A stretch of 64,000 nucleotides of DNA, from NCBI GenBank assembly GCA_030848545.1, contig JAVDCA010000014.1:62001-126000 (forward strand), in the 5' to 3' direction. The notes under the pieces are model-generated. The model was not told the origin of the DNA and did no database searches. It was given only the letters and a program-made list of their open reading frames with translations. A program made the translations under genes and the position numbers. Source of the stretch: Astrobacterium formosum. Its GTDB lineage: Bacteria > Pseudomonadota > Alphaproteobacteria > Rhizobiales > Xanthobacteraceae. This document shows positions 34,228 through 42,829 of the stretch, one piece after another. The number at the start of each line of letters is the position of its first letter. Position 1 is the first letter of the stretch.

Positions 34228-35211
34228 TTAGGAATGACTTCGAGCGGCGCGCACGGCGGCCGCGATCCGCTCGTCGCTCGCCGCGACCGGCAGGACGCAT
34301 CCGGGTCCGATCATCAGCCGGCGTCCGCCCGTCTGCTTGATGGCGTCGCGTACCTCGTTCTCGATATCGGCAAGGCTGCCTTCGACCAGCGTTCTGCTCT
34401 CGTTGATGCCGCCAACGAGGAGGCGCGGAAAGCGCTGCGAAGCCTTGCCGAGCCCCGGCTCGGTCAGGCGGTCGTGCCAGTTGATCATCTCGACCGGATA
34501 GCCGGCCATGAGATCGAACATGACGTCCTCGCCGTGGACATGGAGCATGTTGAACTTGGCCTTGCCGCGCAAGGCCTCGAACACCTTGAGGTCGTAGGCG
34601 CGGCCGAAGGCTGAGTATTCGCTCTCCTGCAGCATGCGATAGGAGGCGAGCTGGGTGGCGAGGAAGATCCCGTGGGCGCCCGCCGACATGGCGTCGAGCG
34701 CAAACCGGATGGTGACGTCGGTGATGAGCGCGAGCGCCTTGTGGACGGTGTCGGGAGAGCACCGGATATCGGCGAAGAGACCGTCGGTGGCGAGCTTGCG
34801 GGCGGTCGTGAGCGGGCTGAACACCGTCTGCAGGATCGGCACGGCGCCGCCGAGTTCCTTGGCGGCAGCGGCGAGCGCCTGGTTCTGGCGGCCGTAGGAG
34901 CCCTGGCGCACGTCGAGGTCGGGCAATCGCATCCAGTCCTCGGTGTGCACCACCGCCGGCTTCGTCACCTCGCGGGCACCGTTCCACAGGCCGCGATACT
35001 CGGTCACCGCGCCCCAATCCTCGACCCCGTAGGTTCCCGACGGCATGAACTTGACGAGATCGCAGTCCCACTTCTTCTGAAACGCGACCGTATAGGCCGC
35101 AAGCTTGCCGGGATCGAGGTCGTCGTTGGGCATGTGCCGCCAGAGGGCGACGGGTACCTGATCGGTCGATTGTCCGAGGATGGCTGCTTCCAGCCGCTGC
35201 CAGTGATTCAC
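34228..35211 (-). CDS. Uroporphyrinogen decarboxylase-family protein in a TTT operon
   Basis: A 327-aa TIM-barrel protein of the URO-D/MtaA superfamily. Typical segments: HWQRLEAAILGQSTDQVPVA at the start, AVPILQTVFSPLTTARKLA, ITDVTIRFALDAMSAGAHGI, MLHVHGEDVMFDLMAGYPVE and MINWHDR before GLGKASQRFPRLLVGGINES. It is not the haem-pathway HemE by its divergent ends; such proteins include corrinoid-linked methyltransferases and decarboxylases. GTG start at 35211 with GGAG eight bases upstream. It sits between tctA and tctC and therefore probably acts on, or helps process, the imported ligand. No corrinoid protein gene is nearby. Confidence 0.82.
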   Translation of the reverse strand: MNHWQRLEAAILGQSTDQVPVALWRHMPNDDLDPGKLAAYTVAFQKKWDCDLVKFMPSGTYGVEDWGAVTEYRGLWNGAREVTKPAVVHTEDWMRLPDLDVRQGSYGRQNQALAAAAKELGGAVPILQTVFSPLTTARKLATDGLFADIRCSPDTVHKALALITDVTIRFALDAMSAGAHGIFLATQLASYRMLQESEYSAFGRAYDLKVFEALRGKAKFNMLHVHGEDVMFDLMAGYPVEMINWHDRLTEPGLGKASQRFPRLLVGGINESRTLVEGSLADIENEVRDAIKQTGGRRLMIGPGCVLPVAASDERIAAAVRAARSHS

Positions 35212-35230
35212 TTCCAGTCTCCACAAAATC

Positions 35231-35261
35231 AAGAAAACGCCGTCCGCGCAGTCGCGGACGG
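35231..35261 (-). terminator. Terminator/attenuator between tctA and the URO-D-family gene
   Basis: A nine-base GC stem: CCGTCCGCG (35240-35248), loop CAGT, CGCGGACGG (35253-35261). Read leftward it is followed by the T-rich stretch GTTTTCTTGATTTTG (35239-35225), fitting an intrinsic terminator. Because it lies inside the operon, it would partly separate tctBA from the URO-D-family gene and tctC. Confidence 0.7.
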
Positions 35262-35275
35262 ACTTGGTCAAGGTC

Positions 35276-36775
35276 TTATTCGGTGAACGCCTCCTGGCGC
35301 TTCTTCTGCAGGGCCGGCAGCAGCACGATCACCATCGCCAGGACCGCGAGGATCAGCATGGTGGCGCTGATCGGGCGGGTGAAGAAAATGCCAGGATCGC
35401 CCTTCGACAGGAGCAGCGCGCGGCGCAGCGACTCCTCCATCATCGGCCCGAGAATGAACCCGAGCAGCATGGGAGCCGGTTCGCATTCGAGCTTGCGGAA
35501 CACGTAGCCGATCAAGCCGAACGCGGCCATGAGATAGATGTCGAGGGTAGCATTGGACAGGCTGAACACGCCGATGCCGCAGAAGACCAGGATGGCCGGG
35601 AACAAGTAATGATAGGGCACCTGCACCATTCGCACCCAGACCCCGATCAAGGGAAGGTTGAGGATGATCAGGAACAGATTGCCCATCCACATGGACGCGA
35701 TGACGCCCCAGAACAGCTCCGGCTGCTCGGTCATGACCGTCGGGCCGGGCTGGATGCCGTGGATGATCATGGCGCCGATCATCAGCGCCATCACGGGATT
35801 GGAGGGAATGCCGAGGGTGAGCATCGGAATGAAGGACGACTGAGCGCCGGCATTGTTGGCCGATTCCGGCGCCGCCACGCCCTCGATGGCACCCTTGCCG
35901 AAATTCGCGGCGTTCTTCGACACTTTCTTTTCCAGCGCATAGGCCGCGAACGACGACAGCATGGCGCCGCCACCGGGCAGGATGCCGAGGACCGAGCCGA
36001 TCGCCGTACCGCGCAGGACCGGCGCGGCGATCCCCTTGATCTCGGCCCAGCTCAGCATCAGACCGGTCACCTTCTTGACCATGAGGCTGCGCGTGGTTTC
36101 GTTCTCCAGATTGGCGATGATCTCGCCGAGCCCGAACACCCCCATGGCGACGACGACGAAGTTGATGCCGTCGGCCAGTTGCATCGTCCCGAAGCTGAAG
36201 CGTTCGGTACCGGAATTGACGTCGGTGCCGACGATGCCGAGCAGGAGCCCGATCACCACCATGCCGAGCGCATGCGGCAGAGGACCGGACGCGAGCACGA
36301 TGGAGGCGACGAGGCCCAGCACCATCAGGGAGAAATATTCCGGCGGCCCGAACTTGAGCGCGATCTCCGCCAGCGGCGGCGAGAACAGCGTGATCAGGAG
36401 CGTGGCAACGGTGCCGGCGAAGAAGGACCCGAGCGCGGCGGTGGCGAGTGCCTTGCCGGCACGGCCCTGCTTGGCCATCTGGTAGCCGTCAAGGGCCGTC
36501 ACGACCGACGAGGATTCCCCCGGCAGGTTGACCAGGATGGCGGTGGTCGAACCACCGTACTGGGCGCCATAGAAGATGCCGGCCAGCATGATCAGCGAGG
36601 AAGCCGGCGAGAGCCCGAACGTGACCGGCAGCAGCATCGCGATGGTGGCGACCGGCCCGAGGCCCGGCAGAACGCCGATCGCGGTGCCCAGGACGACGCC
36701 GACGAGGCAGTAAAGCACGTTCGAAAATGTTGCCGCGGTCGAGAAGCCAATCTGGAGATGCTCGATGATTTCCAT
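35276..36775 (-). CDS. tctA: TTT transporter large membrane protein (TctA)
   Basis: A 499-aa protein with about 11-12 membrane helices. The signature is GVLPGLGPVATIAMLLPVTF followed by FYGAQYGGSTTAILVNLPGE (about residues 35-85). A second half-repeat is visible in GSVLGILPGGGAMLSSFAAY and GVAAPESANNAGAQSSFIPM. GAGGGG lies eight bases before the ATG. Partners: tctB 12 bp upstream and tctC downstream. Substrates in this family are commonly tricarboxylates but vary widely. Confidence 0.95.
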   Translation of the reverse strand: MEIIEHLQIGFSTAATFSNVLYCLVGVVLGTAIGVLPGLGPVATIAMLLPVTFGLSPASSLIMLAGIFYGAQYGGSTTAILVNLPGESSSVVTALDGYQMAKQGRAGKALATAALGSFFAGTVATLLITLFSPPLAEIALKFGPPEYFSLMVLGLVASIVLASGPLPHALGMVVIGLLLGIVGTDVNSGTERFSFGTMQLADGINFVVVAMGVFGLGEIIANLENETTRSLMVKKVTGLMLSWAEIKGIAAPVLRGTAIGSVLGILPGGGAMLSSFAAYALEKKVSKNAANFGKGAIEGVAAPESANNAGAQSSFIPMLTLGIPSNPVMALMIGAMIIHGIQPGPTVMTEQPELFWGVIASMWMGNLFLIILNLPLIGVWVRMVQVPYHYLFPAILVFCGIGVFSLSNATLDIYLMAAFGLIGYVFRKLECEPAPMLLGFILGPMMEESLRRALLLSKGDPGIFFTRPISATMLILAVLAMVIVLLPALQKKRQEAFTE

Positions 36776-36787
36776 GATGTGCGCCCC

Positions 36788-37252
36788 TCAACCGCCGAAC
36801 CACGAGCCGAACAGGGGCATCGTGACCCCGAGGCCTTTGACGAACACCAGCACGCAGAAGACGATGAGGCCGGCGGCGATCAGGATGGACATCCAGTCGA
36901 GCTTTGTTTTCACGCTCGCCAAGGCGCTGCCGCAAATGAGCACGACCAGCGCGATGATGATGCCGGCGGTCTCGAGCAGAAGGCCGAACGCGACGGTCGC
37001 GCCGACCACGAACAGCGCCCCTCTCCAGGCGAAACCGCCGAGAGGATTGCCCTGTCGGGTCAGACCCCGCGCGAGAATGTAGACACCGAGCCCCATCAGC
37101 AACAAAGACAGCGCGGTCGGAAAGTAGCCCGGCCCCATGCGGCCGGCCGTCCCGATCGGATAATCACGGGCTATCCACAAAGTGGCAGTGCCGAACGCCA
37201 GATACAGCACTCCCGTCCAAAAGTCCTTCGGGCTCTTGATCAGCAACGACAT
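36788..37252 (-). CDS. tctB: TTT transporter small membrane protein (TctB)
   Basis: A 154-aa protein with four predicted membrane helices. The first contains KDFWTGVLYLAFGTATLWIA and is followed by the family-typical YPIGTAGRMGPGYFPTALSL. Later helices include AWRGALFVVGATVAFGLLLE and SILIAAGLIVFCVLVFVKGL. It is the first gene of the operon; its start at 37252 has GAGGA almost abutting the ATG. It forms the membrane unit with TctA. Confidence 0.9.
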   Translation of the reverse strand: MSLLIKSPKDFWTGVLYLAFGTATLWIARDYPIGTAGRMGPGYFPTALSLLLMGLGVYILARGLTRQGNPLGGFAWRGALFVVGATVAFGLLLETAGIIIALVVLICGSALASVKTKLDWMSILIAAGLIVFCVLVFVKGLGVTMPLFGSWFGG

Positions 37253-37781
37253 TCCTCACATCCGATCATCCGGCAACGTTGTCCTTACCCCATTTGCCCC
37301 CGGCTGCCCACGCGTGGACCATCCGTGCTTTCCCGATTCCAGGCGCCGGCGCTCCGGTGACTTTTGTCGGCAAGTCCGCTGATCCGTGTGCGGGAATTGG
37401 CCGGTGCAGAAGAGCATATGAGGAATGAAAAGATCGAACAAAGCTAGGCGCATAACTCGCGACGCCTCGAAATATTTTGCGCAAATACGGCAGATGGACC
37501 AAATTTCTTGCTGTTTGAGAGGACATGGATGAATGTCCATGCTCACCCTCCGTTTCAGAGGGCCGTCGACCCGCCGCCGGCACCGGTCACGGCTGGCCCG
37601 ACATGCCCCAGCGACAGCCTGCGGGTGCGCCACCGCGGCACCGCCGAGGACGACCGTGGTCGGTAAGTAATAGCCTTCAATTGATACCGCCGTTGCGTCG
37701 CCTAACCTCACTCATGCTGCGCGTGCCCGCGGGCCGACGATCACCATTCGGCGCACGCGTTACACCTCTGGGAGAACATCG
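37253..37781. other. Divergent intergenic region between tctB and galM
   Basis: 529 bp without a gene-like frame. The part at 37400-37520 is AT-richer and the likeliest place for promoters in both directions. No repeat of the families seen elsewhere and no clear operator. Confidence 0.45.
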
Positions 37782-38939
37782 ATGACAGCGAAGCATTGGT
37801 TGCTCACCGCAGCCGGGGTCGTGCTGTGCGTGTCCATCGCGGACGCCGCCGGCACGAAGCTCGCTCCGACCGTGGTCGAACTCAAACGTGAGGCATTCAA
37901 GGGAACGATCGACGGCAAGCCGGTCGATCTCTACACCATCAAGAGCAAGTCCGGCCTGACCGCCCGCATCACCAATTACGGCGCCAAGATCGAACAGTTG
38001 CTGGTGCCGGACCGCAAGGGCGTGTTCGCCGACGTCGCGCTCGGCTTCGACAGCCTGGCGGCGGCACAGAAGGGCCAGGGCTCCATGGGGGCCTTCATCG
38101 GCCGTTACGCCAACCGTATCGGCGGCGCCAAATTCACGCTCGACGGCGTCGAATACAAGCTCGCCGCCAACAACGGTCCGAACAGCCTGCACGGCGGCGA
38201 CAAGGGCTCGCGATTCCAGGTGTTCAACGCCCGCCAACTGTCCGACTCGGCCCTCGAACTCGTCTATGTGTTCAAGGACGGCGAGGAGAACTATCCGGGC
38301 ACGCTGCCCGTGCGGGTCGTCTACGCTTTCACCGCGGCCAACGAGTTCACCATCGAGTGGGCCGCGACGGCGATCGAGAAGACGACGGTCGCCAACTTCA
38401 CCGGGCATACTTTCTTCAATCTGACCGGCGACCCCACGATCGTGAATTCCAAGCACGTCATCCGCGTCAACGCCGACCATTTCCTGCCGGTCGACCAGAA
38501 CCTCATCCCGACCGGCGAGCTCAAACCCGTCGCCGGCACGCCGTTCGACTTCCGCAAGCCGAAGCCGTTCGGCCAGGACATCGGCAAGACTAACGACCAG
38601 CTCAAGCTCGGCAACGGCTACGACCACCACTATGCGCTCAACAAGTCGAAGCCGGGCGCGCTCGAGTTCGCCGCATCGGCCGTCGAACCCGATTCCGGCC
38701 GCACCATGGAAGTGTGGACGACCGAACCCGGCATGCAGCTCTTCTCCGGCAACAACCTGTCGGCCAAGACGCCGATCGACGCCGGCAAGGGCGGCAAGCT
38801 GTTCGTATTCCGCGGCGCTTTCTGCATGGAGCCGTCGCGCTTCCCGGACGGACCGAACCAGCCCAAGTTCCCATCGACGGTGGTCAAGCCCGGCGAGTGG
38901 TACACTGGCAAGATCGTCTACAAATTCGGCACCAAGTAA
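37782..38939 (+). CDS. galM: Secreted aldose 1-epimerase (galactose mutarotase)
   Basis: A 385-aa mutarotase with an N-terminal signal peptide (KHWLLTAAGVVLCVSIADA), so it acts in the periplasm. GalM segments: ITNYGAKIEQLLVPDRKG, GRYANRIGGAKFTLDGVEYK, ANNGPNSLHGGDKGSRFQVF (catalytic His region), VANFTGHTFFNLTGD (second His) and PNQPKFPSTVVKPGEWYTGK. It interconverts alpha and beta anomers of aldoses. Its periplasmic site suits anomer-specific uptake or the periplasmic glucose dehydrogenase found at 22704. It is monocistronic, followed by a strong hairpin. Confidence 0.93.
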   Translation: MTAKHWLLTAAGVVLCVSIADAAGTKLAPTVVELKREAFKGTIDGKPVDLYTIKSKSGLTARITNYGAKIEQLLVPDRKGVFADVALGFDSLAAAQKGQGSMGAFIGRYANRIGGAKFTLDGVEYKLAANNGPNSLHGGDKGSRFQVFNARQLSDSALELVYVFKDGEENYPGTLPVRVVYAFTAANEFTIEWAATAIEKTTVANFTGHTFFNLTGDPTIVNSKHVIRVNADHFLPVDQNLIPTGELKPVAGTPFDFRKPKPFGQDIGKTNDQLKLGNGYDHHYALNKSKPGALEFAASAVEPDSGRTMEVWTTEPGMQLFSGNNLSAKTPIDAGKGGKLFVFRGAFCMEPSRFPDGPNQPKFPSTVVKPGEWYTGKIVYKFGTK

Positions 38940-38976
38940 CCGCGTTGCATCTCGTGAACGCCTTCCGGCCCGATCA

Positions 38977-39002
38977 GGCCCCGCGCCGCGATGCGCGGGG
39001 CC
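38977..39002 (+). terminator. Terminator-like hairpin after galM
   Basis: GGCCCCGCGC (38977-38986), loop CGCGAT, GCGCGGGGCC (38993-39002): a perfect ten-base GC stem 37 bp after the galM stop. No long T run follows. Confidence 0.55.
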
Positions 39003-39209
39003 GTCGCTGCGGGGCCGTCGCTTGTGTATCGCCTGTGTATTGATGGATGCGCGAAGTCCGCCCGTACACAACCGGATCGGAACCACGGCACTGGATTCGC
39101 CGGCTTCGGCAAGGCTTTCAGAGCCGCCAGGGACAAATCCACAGCCGCTTTGCCTTCATAATGCCCCATCTTCCCCGCACAAGGGCGCGGGGAAGTGGAA
39201 ACCAGCAAC

Positions 39210-40289
39210 ATGCATCTGCGAACTGTCGCCGGCCTCATCGCCTTCGTCTGCTCGCTTACGTCCGTCCATCAGGCGGGCGCCCAGTACTATCCGGGCCCTT
39301 ATGTTCCGGCACCGCCGCCAGGCTACCGTGAGCTGCCGGCGGGAGACGAGGTCGACGATGAGCCGACCTATCTGCCGTCAGCCCCCGGCGCCTACGGGGC
39401 GCCGTCACGGGCGGAAACCGCCTATCCGGGCGATCCGACGCGCTCCCCCAATGGTATCCAGCAACAGGCCTTGCCGGCCCCCGGCCCCGGGCAATCGCAA
39501 CCCTATCTGGGCGACCGCTCGCCCGGCTACGAACCGTCCCGCGACGCCCGGCACGAACCCTACGTGGTTCCCTACGATCCGCGCGGCGTCGCCCGCGAAG
39601 CGGTTCCGTCCGACAATTATGGCACCAGCCCGATGCGGCCGCCGGGCGACGTTGCCGGCAACCAGGGCGGCTCGATTCTCGATCTCGGCCGGCCCTCAGC
39701 GCTGCCGGGACAGCCTCCGGCGCCCGTGCAGCCCGGCGCCACGTCGCACGGCACATCGGTCGCCACGCTGCCCCCCGACTACGAGCCCGAGACCGAGATC
39801 AAGGAGCTGCCGCCCCAGTTCAAGCGTCAGCTCGTCGACTACACCACCAAGGAACCCGCCGGCACCATCATCATCGACACCCCCAACACCTATCTCTATC
39901 TCGTCCTCGGCAACGGCAAGGCGATGCGCTACGGTATCGGCGTCGGCCGCGAGGGGTTCACCTGGTCGGGCGCCGAGAAGATCAGCCGAATGGCCGAATG
40001 GCCAGACTGGCATCCGCCCGCGGAAATGATCGAGCGCCAACCCTACCTGCCGCGCTTCATGGCCGGCGGCGAGACCAATCCGATGGGCGCCCGCGCTCTC
40101 TATCTCGGCAAGACCCTCTATCGCATCCACGGCACCAACCAGCCGTCGACCATCGGCACCAACGTATCGTCGGGCTGCATTCGCCTCGTCAACGACGACA
40201 TCGCGGACCTCTACAGCCGAGTCCAGGTCGGCACGCGCGTCGTCGTGCTGCCGGCACGGGGACCGGCGAGCGCCTCCGCGGCCCGTTGA
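39210..40289 (+). CDS. L,D-transpeptidase (YkuD domain), secreted
   Basis: A 359-aa envelope protein. Residues about 1-24 are a signal peptide (MHLRTVAGLIAFVCSLTSVH). Residues 30-190 are a Pro/Gly/Tyr-rich disordered linker. The C-terminal YkuD domain (about 215-350) carries the catalytic motif HGTNQPSTIG followed by SSGCIRLVNDDIADLY, with the nucleophile Cys in SGCIR. It cross-links peptidoglycan stem peptides or attaches proteins. The ATG at 39210 was preferred over an in-frame GTG at 39195. Proteins of this build are common in Hyphomicrobiales, usually in many copies. Confidence 0.92.
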   Translation: MHLRTVAGLIAFVCSLTSVHQAGAQYYPGPYVPAPPPGYRELPAGDEVDDEPTYLPSAPGAYGAPSRAETAYPGDPTRSPNGIQQQALPAPGPGQSQPYLGDRSPGYEPSRDARHEPYVVPYDPRGVAREAVPSDNYGTSPMRPPGDVAGNQGGSILDLGRPSALPGQPPAPVQPGATSHGTSVATLPPDYEPETEIKELPPQFKRQLVDYTTKEPAGTIIIDTPNTYLYLVLGNGKAMRYGIGVGREGFTWSGAEKISRMAEWPDWHPPAEMIERQPYLPRFMAGGETNPMGARALYLGKTLYRIHGTNQPSTIGTNVSSGCIRLVNDDIADLYSRVQVGTRVVVLPARGPASASAAR

Positions 40290-40385
40290 CCGCGGTCGTC
40301 GCGGCGGGCTTGACGGCGCGCCGCAACGACAGGCATCATCGCACCGACCCAGCGATGGCCGTCGCGCCATGACGAACGTTGCGCC

Positions 40386-40673
40386 ATGAAGAGCCTCGTC
40401 GCACTGAGCTGCACCTTGCTGATGCCGCCGTCGGGGCTACCGTCCAACGTGACGCCGCTCGCGTTCGGCATGAGCGTGCCCCAGGTCGCCGCCGCCCTCG
40501 GTCAACCGCTCACCCATGTGTCGGGCCAGCCCGGTCATGAAGTCTACTTCGCGGTGGCGCCGGCAGGCGTGCCCGGCTTCGCTGCGGTCGATCAGGGCAT
40601 CCACCTCCAATTCCGCAAGGGTTGCCTGACGGGCTGGAAAACCCATTGGCGCATGCGCCCCGCGCCGTTGTGA
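40386..40673 (+). CDS. Small secreted protein, possibly BamE-like
   Basis: A 95-aa protein with a short hydrophobic N-terminus (MKSLVALSCTLLMPPSG). The mature part reads LAFGMSVPQVAAALGQPLTH, then HEVYFAVA, and IHLQFRKGCLTGWKTHWR. The spacing 'G.s..qV...lG.P' and then a strand with F.+g.l..w resembles a single BamE/SmpA-type domain, though the similarity is weak and by eye. It lies between the L,D-transpeptidase and the DUF3108 gene on the same strand, so the three may form a cell-envelope set. Confidence 0.55.
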   Translation: MKSLVALSCTLLMPPSGLPSNVTPLAFGMSVPQVAAALGQPLTHVSGQPGHEVYFAVAPAGVPGFAAVDQGIHLQFRKGCLTGWKTHWRMRPAPL

Positions 40674-40811
40674 GCGCGGCCCGCCGATTGCCGCCTTATC
40701 CCATGCCCGATTGCCCGCGGCGCCTGGCGGCGGCTGGCAAGGACGACCGGATTGGTCCATCATCGGCTGATCGCGGAGCGGTGCCGCACCTCGCGCGGCA
40801 ACCGCTCGCAT

Positions 40812-40850
40812 GCTTGGTTCGCTCGCTTCGCGCGCTTGGTTCGCTCGCTT
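40812..40850. repeat. Direct repeat of a 17-mer upstream of the DUF3108 gene
   Basis: GCTTGGTTCGCTCGCTT occurs at 40812-40828 and again at 40834-40850 (period 22). It ends 12 bp before the DUF3108 ATG, right at the likely ribosome-binding zone (GGAAAG at 40851-40856). Confidence 0.75.
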
Positions 40851-40861
40851 GGAAAGTCACC

Positions 40862-41719
40862 ATGTCCGTGCCTCCGGGCCCGGCCCGGCGCATGTGGGTC
40901 GCCCTCGTCCTGCTGCTCGCAGGAGCCGCTGCCCCGGCCTGCGGCCAGAGCCGGCTCGTGTCGCAGTATTCCGTCTCGATCGCCGGCATCAGCATCGGGC
41001 GCGGCGAACTCACCGCCGATTTCGGCGAGGACGGCTATGTGGCCCAGGGCAGCGGCCGTGCTTCCGGCTTCCTGCGCATCCTGGTGAGCGGCCAGGCCCA
41101 GCTCGCATCCCGCGGACGGATGATCGATGGTCGCCCCAGTCCGACGGCGTTCACCGCCCGTTTCGAAGACGAGAACGAACGAACCGCCGTCGACATGAGC
41201 CTCGACGGCGGCACCGTGAAGACTCTTCAGGTCGAATCGAGCGCGCCGGCCGGCGACCGCGTGCCGGTCACGACCGATGATCGCGTCGACGTCGCCGATC
41301 CGATCTCGGCAATGCTCATCCCCGCCCCCATCGGGCTCGTACCGGCGGTTTGCGCGCGCACCCTGAGCATTTTCGACGGCCACCGGCGCTACGATCTCGC
41401 TTTGTCATACAAGCGCATCGATGCCCCCAAAGGCAGCGGCTACAAGGGGCCGGTCATCGTCTGTGCGGTTGCGCTCGTGCCGATCGCCGGACACCGCCCC
41501 GGCAGCCCGCTGATCAAATATCTCACCGGCGGCCGCGAGATGGAACTCTGGCTCGCCCCCATGGGCAGTACCCAACTGGTCGGTCCGTATCGTTTTTCGG
41601 TCGGCAATCTCCTCGGCGACCTGGTGATCGCCGCCACGAGCTACGAAACGATATCGTCGCCCTCGCCGTCATTGCCGTTGCGGCGGTCCATCACCACCGA
41701 TCCGACGGCGACGAGATGA
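40862..41719 (+). CDS. DUF3108 periplasmic protein
   Basis: A 285-aa protein. N-terminal signal peptide (RRMWVALVLLLAGAAAPACG). The mature segment begins VSQYSVSIAGISIGRGELTA, the usual DUF3108 opening, a beta-rich fold. Later comes a DVADPISAMLIP segment and a conserved YDLALSYKRID. GGAAAG about six bases before the ATG supports the start. DUF3108 proteins are periplasmic or outer-membrane associated with unknown biochemical function. It is convergent with the GFA gene, the stops only 6 bp apart. Confidence 0.85.
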   Translation: MSVPPGPARRMWVALVLLLAGAAAPACGQSRLVSQYSVSIAGISIGRGELTADFGEDGYVAQGSGRASGFLRILVSGQAQLASRGRMIDGRPSPTAFTARFEDENERTAVDMSLDGGTVKTLQVESSAPAGDRVPVTTDDRVDVADPISAMLIPAPIGLVPAVCARTLSIFDGHRRYDLALSYKRIDAPKGSGYKGPVIVCAVALVPIAGHRPGSPLIKYLTGGREMELWLAPMGSTQLVGPYRFSVGNLLGDLVIAATSYETISSPSPSLPLRRSITTDPTATR

Positions 41720-41725
41720 AACCTG

Positions 41726-42220
41726 TCAGGGAATCCACAAGCCGCGCTGGCGGTGCCATTGCTCGATGGACTGGTCTGGATAGTCCTGGAACGTCTGGTC
41801 GTCGCGGCCGATGAGGGGCTCGACCCAACTGGCGGCATAGCGCAGCATCATGTGGACGCGGGCGGGCGGCACCGGCAGATCGCTGTCGACCGCGGACGCG
41901 AACGGATGCACCAGCTCCGGCCAGCGTGGATCGAAAAGCCACAGCGCACTGGCGCAACGCGCACAGAAATGCCGCTCCCCGGCGCTGGTCTCGCAGTTGC
42001 CGTCGTCGTCGCACAGTTCGGCATGCCAGATCCGCAGCGTGCGCTTGCCGTCGACCTCGAGACTGGCGGCGTCTCCCATCAGGTTGATGGCGAAGCCGCC
42101 GCCGCCGGCGGTCTTGCGGCAGATGCCGCAATAGCAGAGCTGATACGGATAGGGCGTGTGCGACTCGCAGGCAAACCGGACAGCGCCGCAACGGCATGAG
42201 CCTTCGATACGCACCGTCAT
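41726..42220 (-). CDS. GFA-family zinc protein (glutathione-dependent formaldehyde-activating-like)
   Basis: A 164-aa protein with the CENP-V/GFA zinc sites: SCRCGAVRFAC near residues 8-18, CYCGICRKTAGGGG near 30-43 and HFCARCASALWLFD near 85-98. Members bind glutathione or zinc, but formaldehyde activity is established for few, so the name marks the fold only. ATG at 42220. It is divergent from the cupin gene across 190 bp that hold a tandem repeat. Confidence 0.88.
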   Translation of the reverse strand: MTVRIEGSCRCGAVRFACESHTPYPYQLCYCGICRKTAGGGGFAINLMGDAASLEVDGKRTLRIWHAELCDDDGNCETSAGERHFCARCASALWLFDPRWPELVHPFASAVDSDLPVPPARVHMMLRYAASWVEPLIGRDDQTFQDYPDQSIEQWHRQRGLWIP

Positions 42221-42345
42221 GGGCCGCCTCCTTCTGCGCTGGCAGACCGGACAGGTCTGGCATGCCAATCCGACCGGCGGGAAACGTGCGCGCATCCGGC
42301 TTGTTCCCGCCGGCAATCCGGATAGGCTGGCATTTGCACGCGACG

Positions 42346-42405
42346 CACTTGCATTCGAAGCGCTTGCACTCGAAGCGCTTGCACTCGAAGCGCTTGTACC
42401 CGACG
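42346..42405. repeat. Tandem 15-bp repeat between the GFA and cupin genes
   Basis: CGCTTGCACTCGAAG is perfect at 42361-42375 and 42376-42390, preceded by a near copy at 42346-42360 and followed by a decayed copy at 42391-42405. It ends next to the GGAGG before the cupin gene. The length, a multiple of three, keeps a frame open on the minus strand, but I regard that frame as non-coding. Confidence 0.8.
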
Positions 42406-42409
42406 GAGG

Positions 42410-42778
<369 letters not shown>

Positions 42779-42829
42779 TGCGCTGCCGATGCCGGCCGCG
42801 ATGATCGTCGCCGGTAAGAACGAAGGACC

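Noticed and set aside
35264-37360. About 700-codon plus-strand frame opposite tctA and tctB
   Set aside because: His/Asp/Arg-rich antisense translation of membrane helices; no family resemblance.
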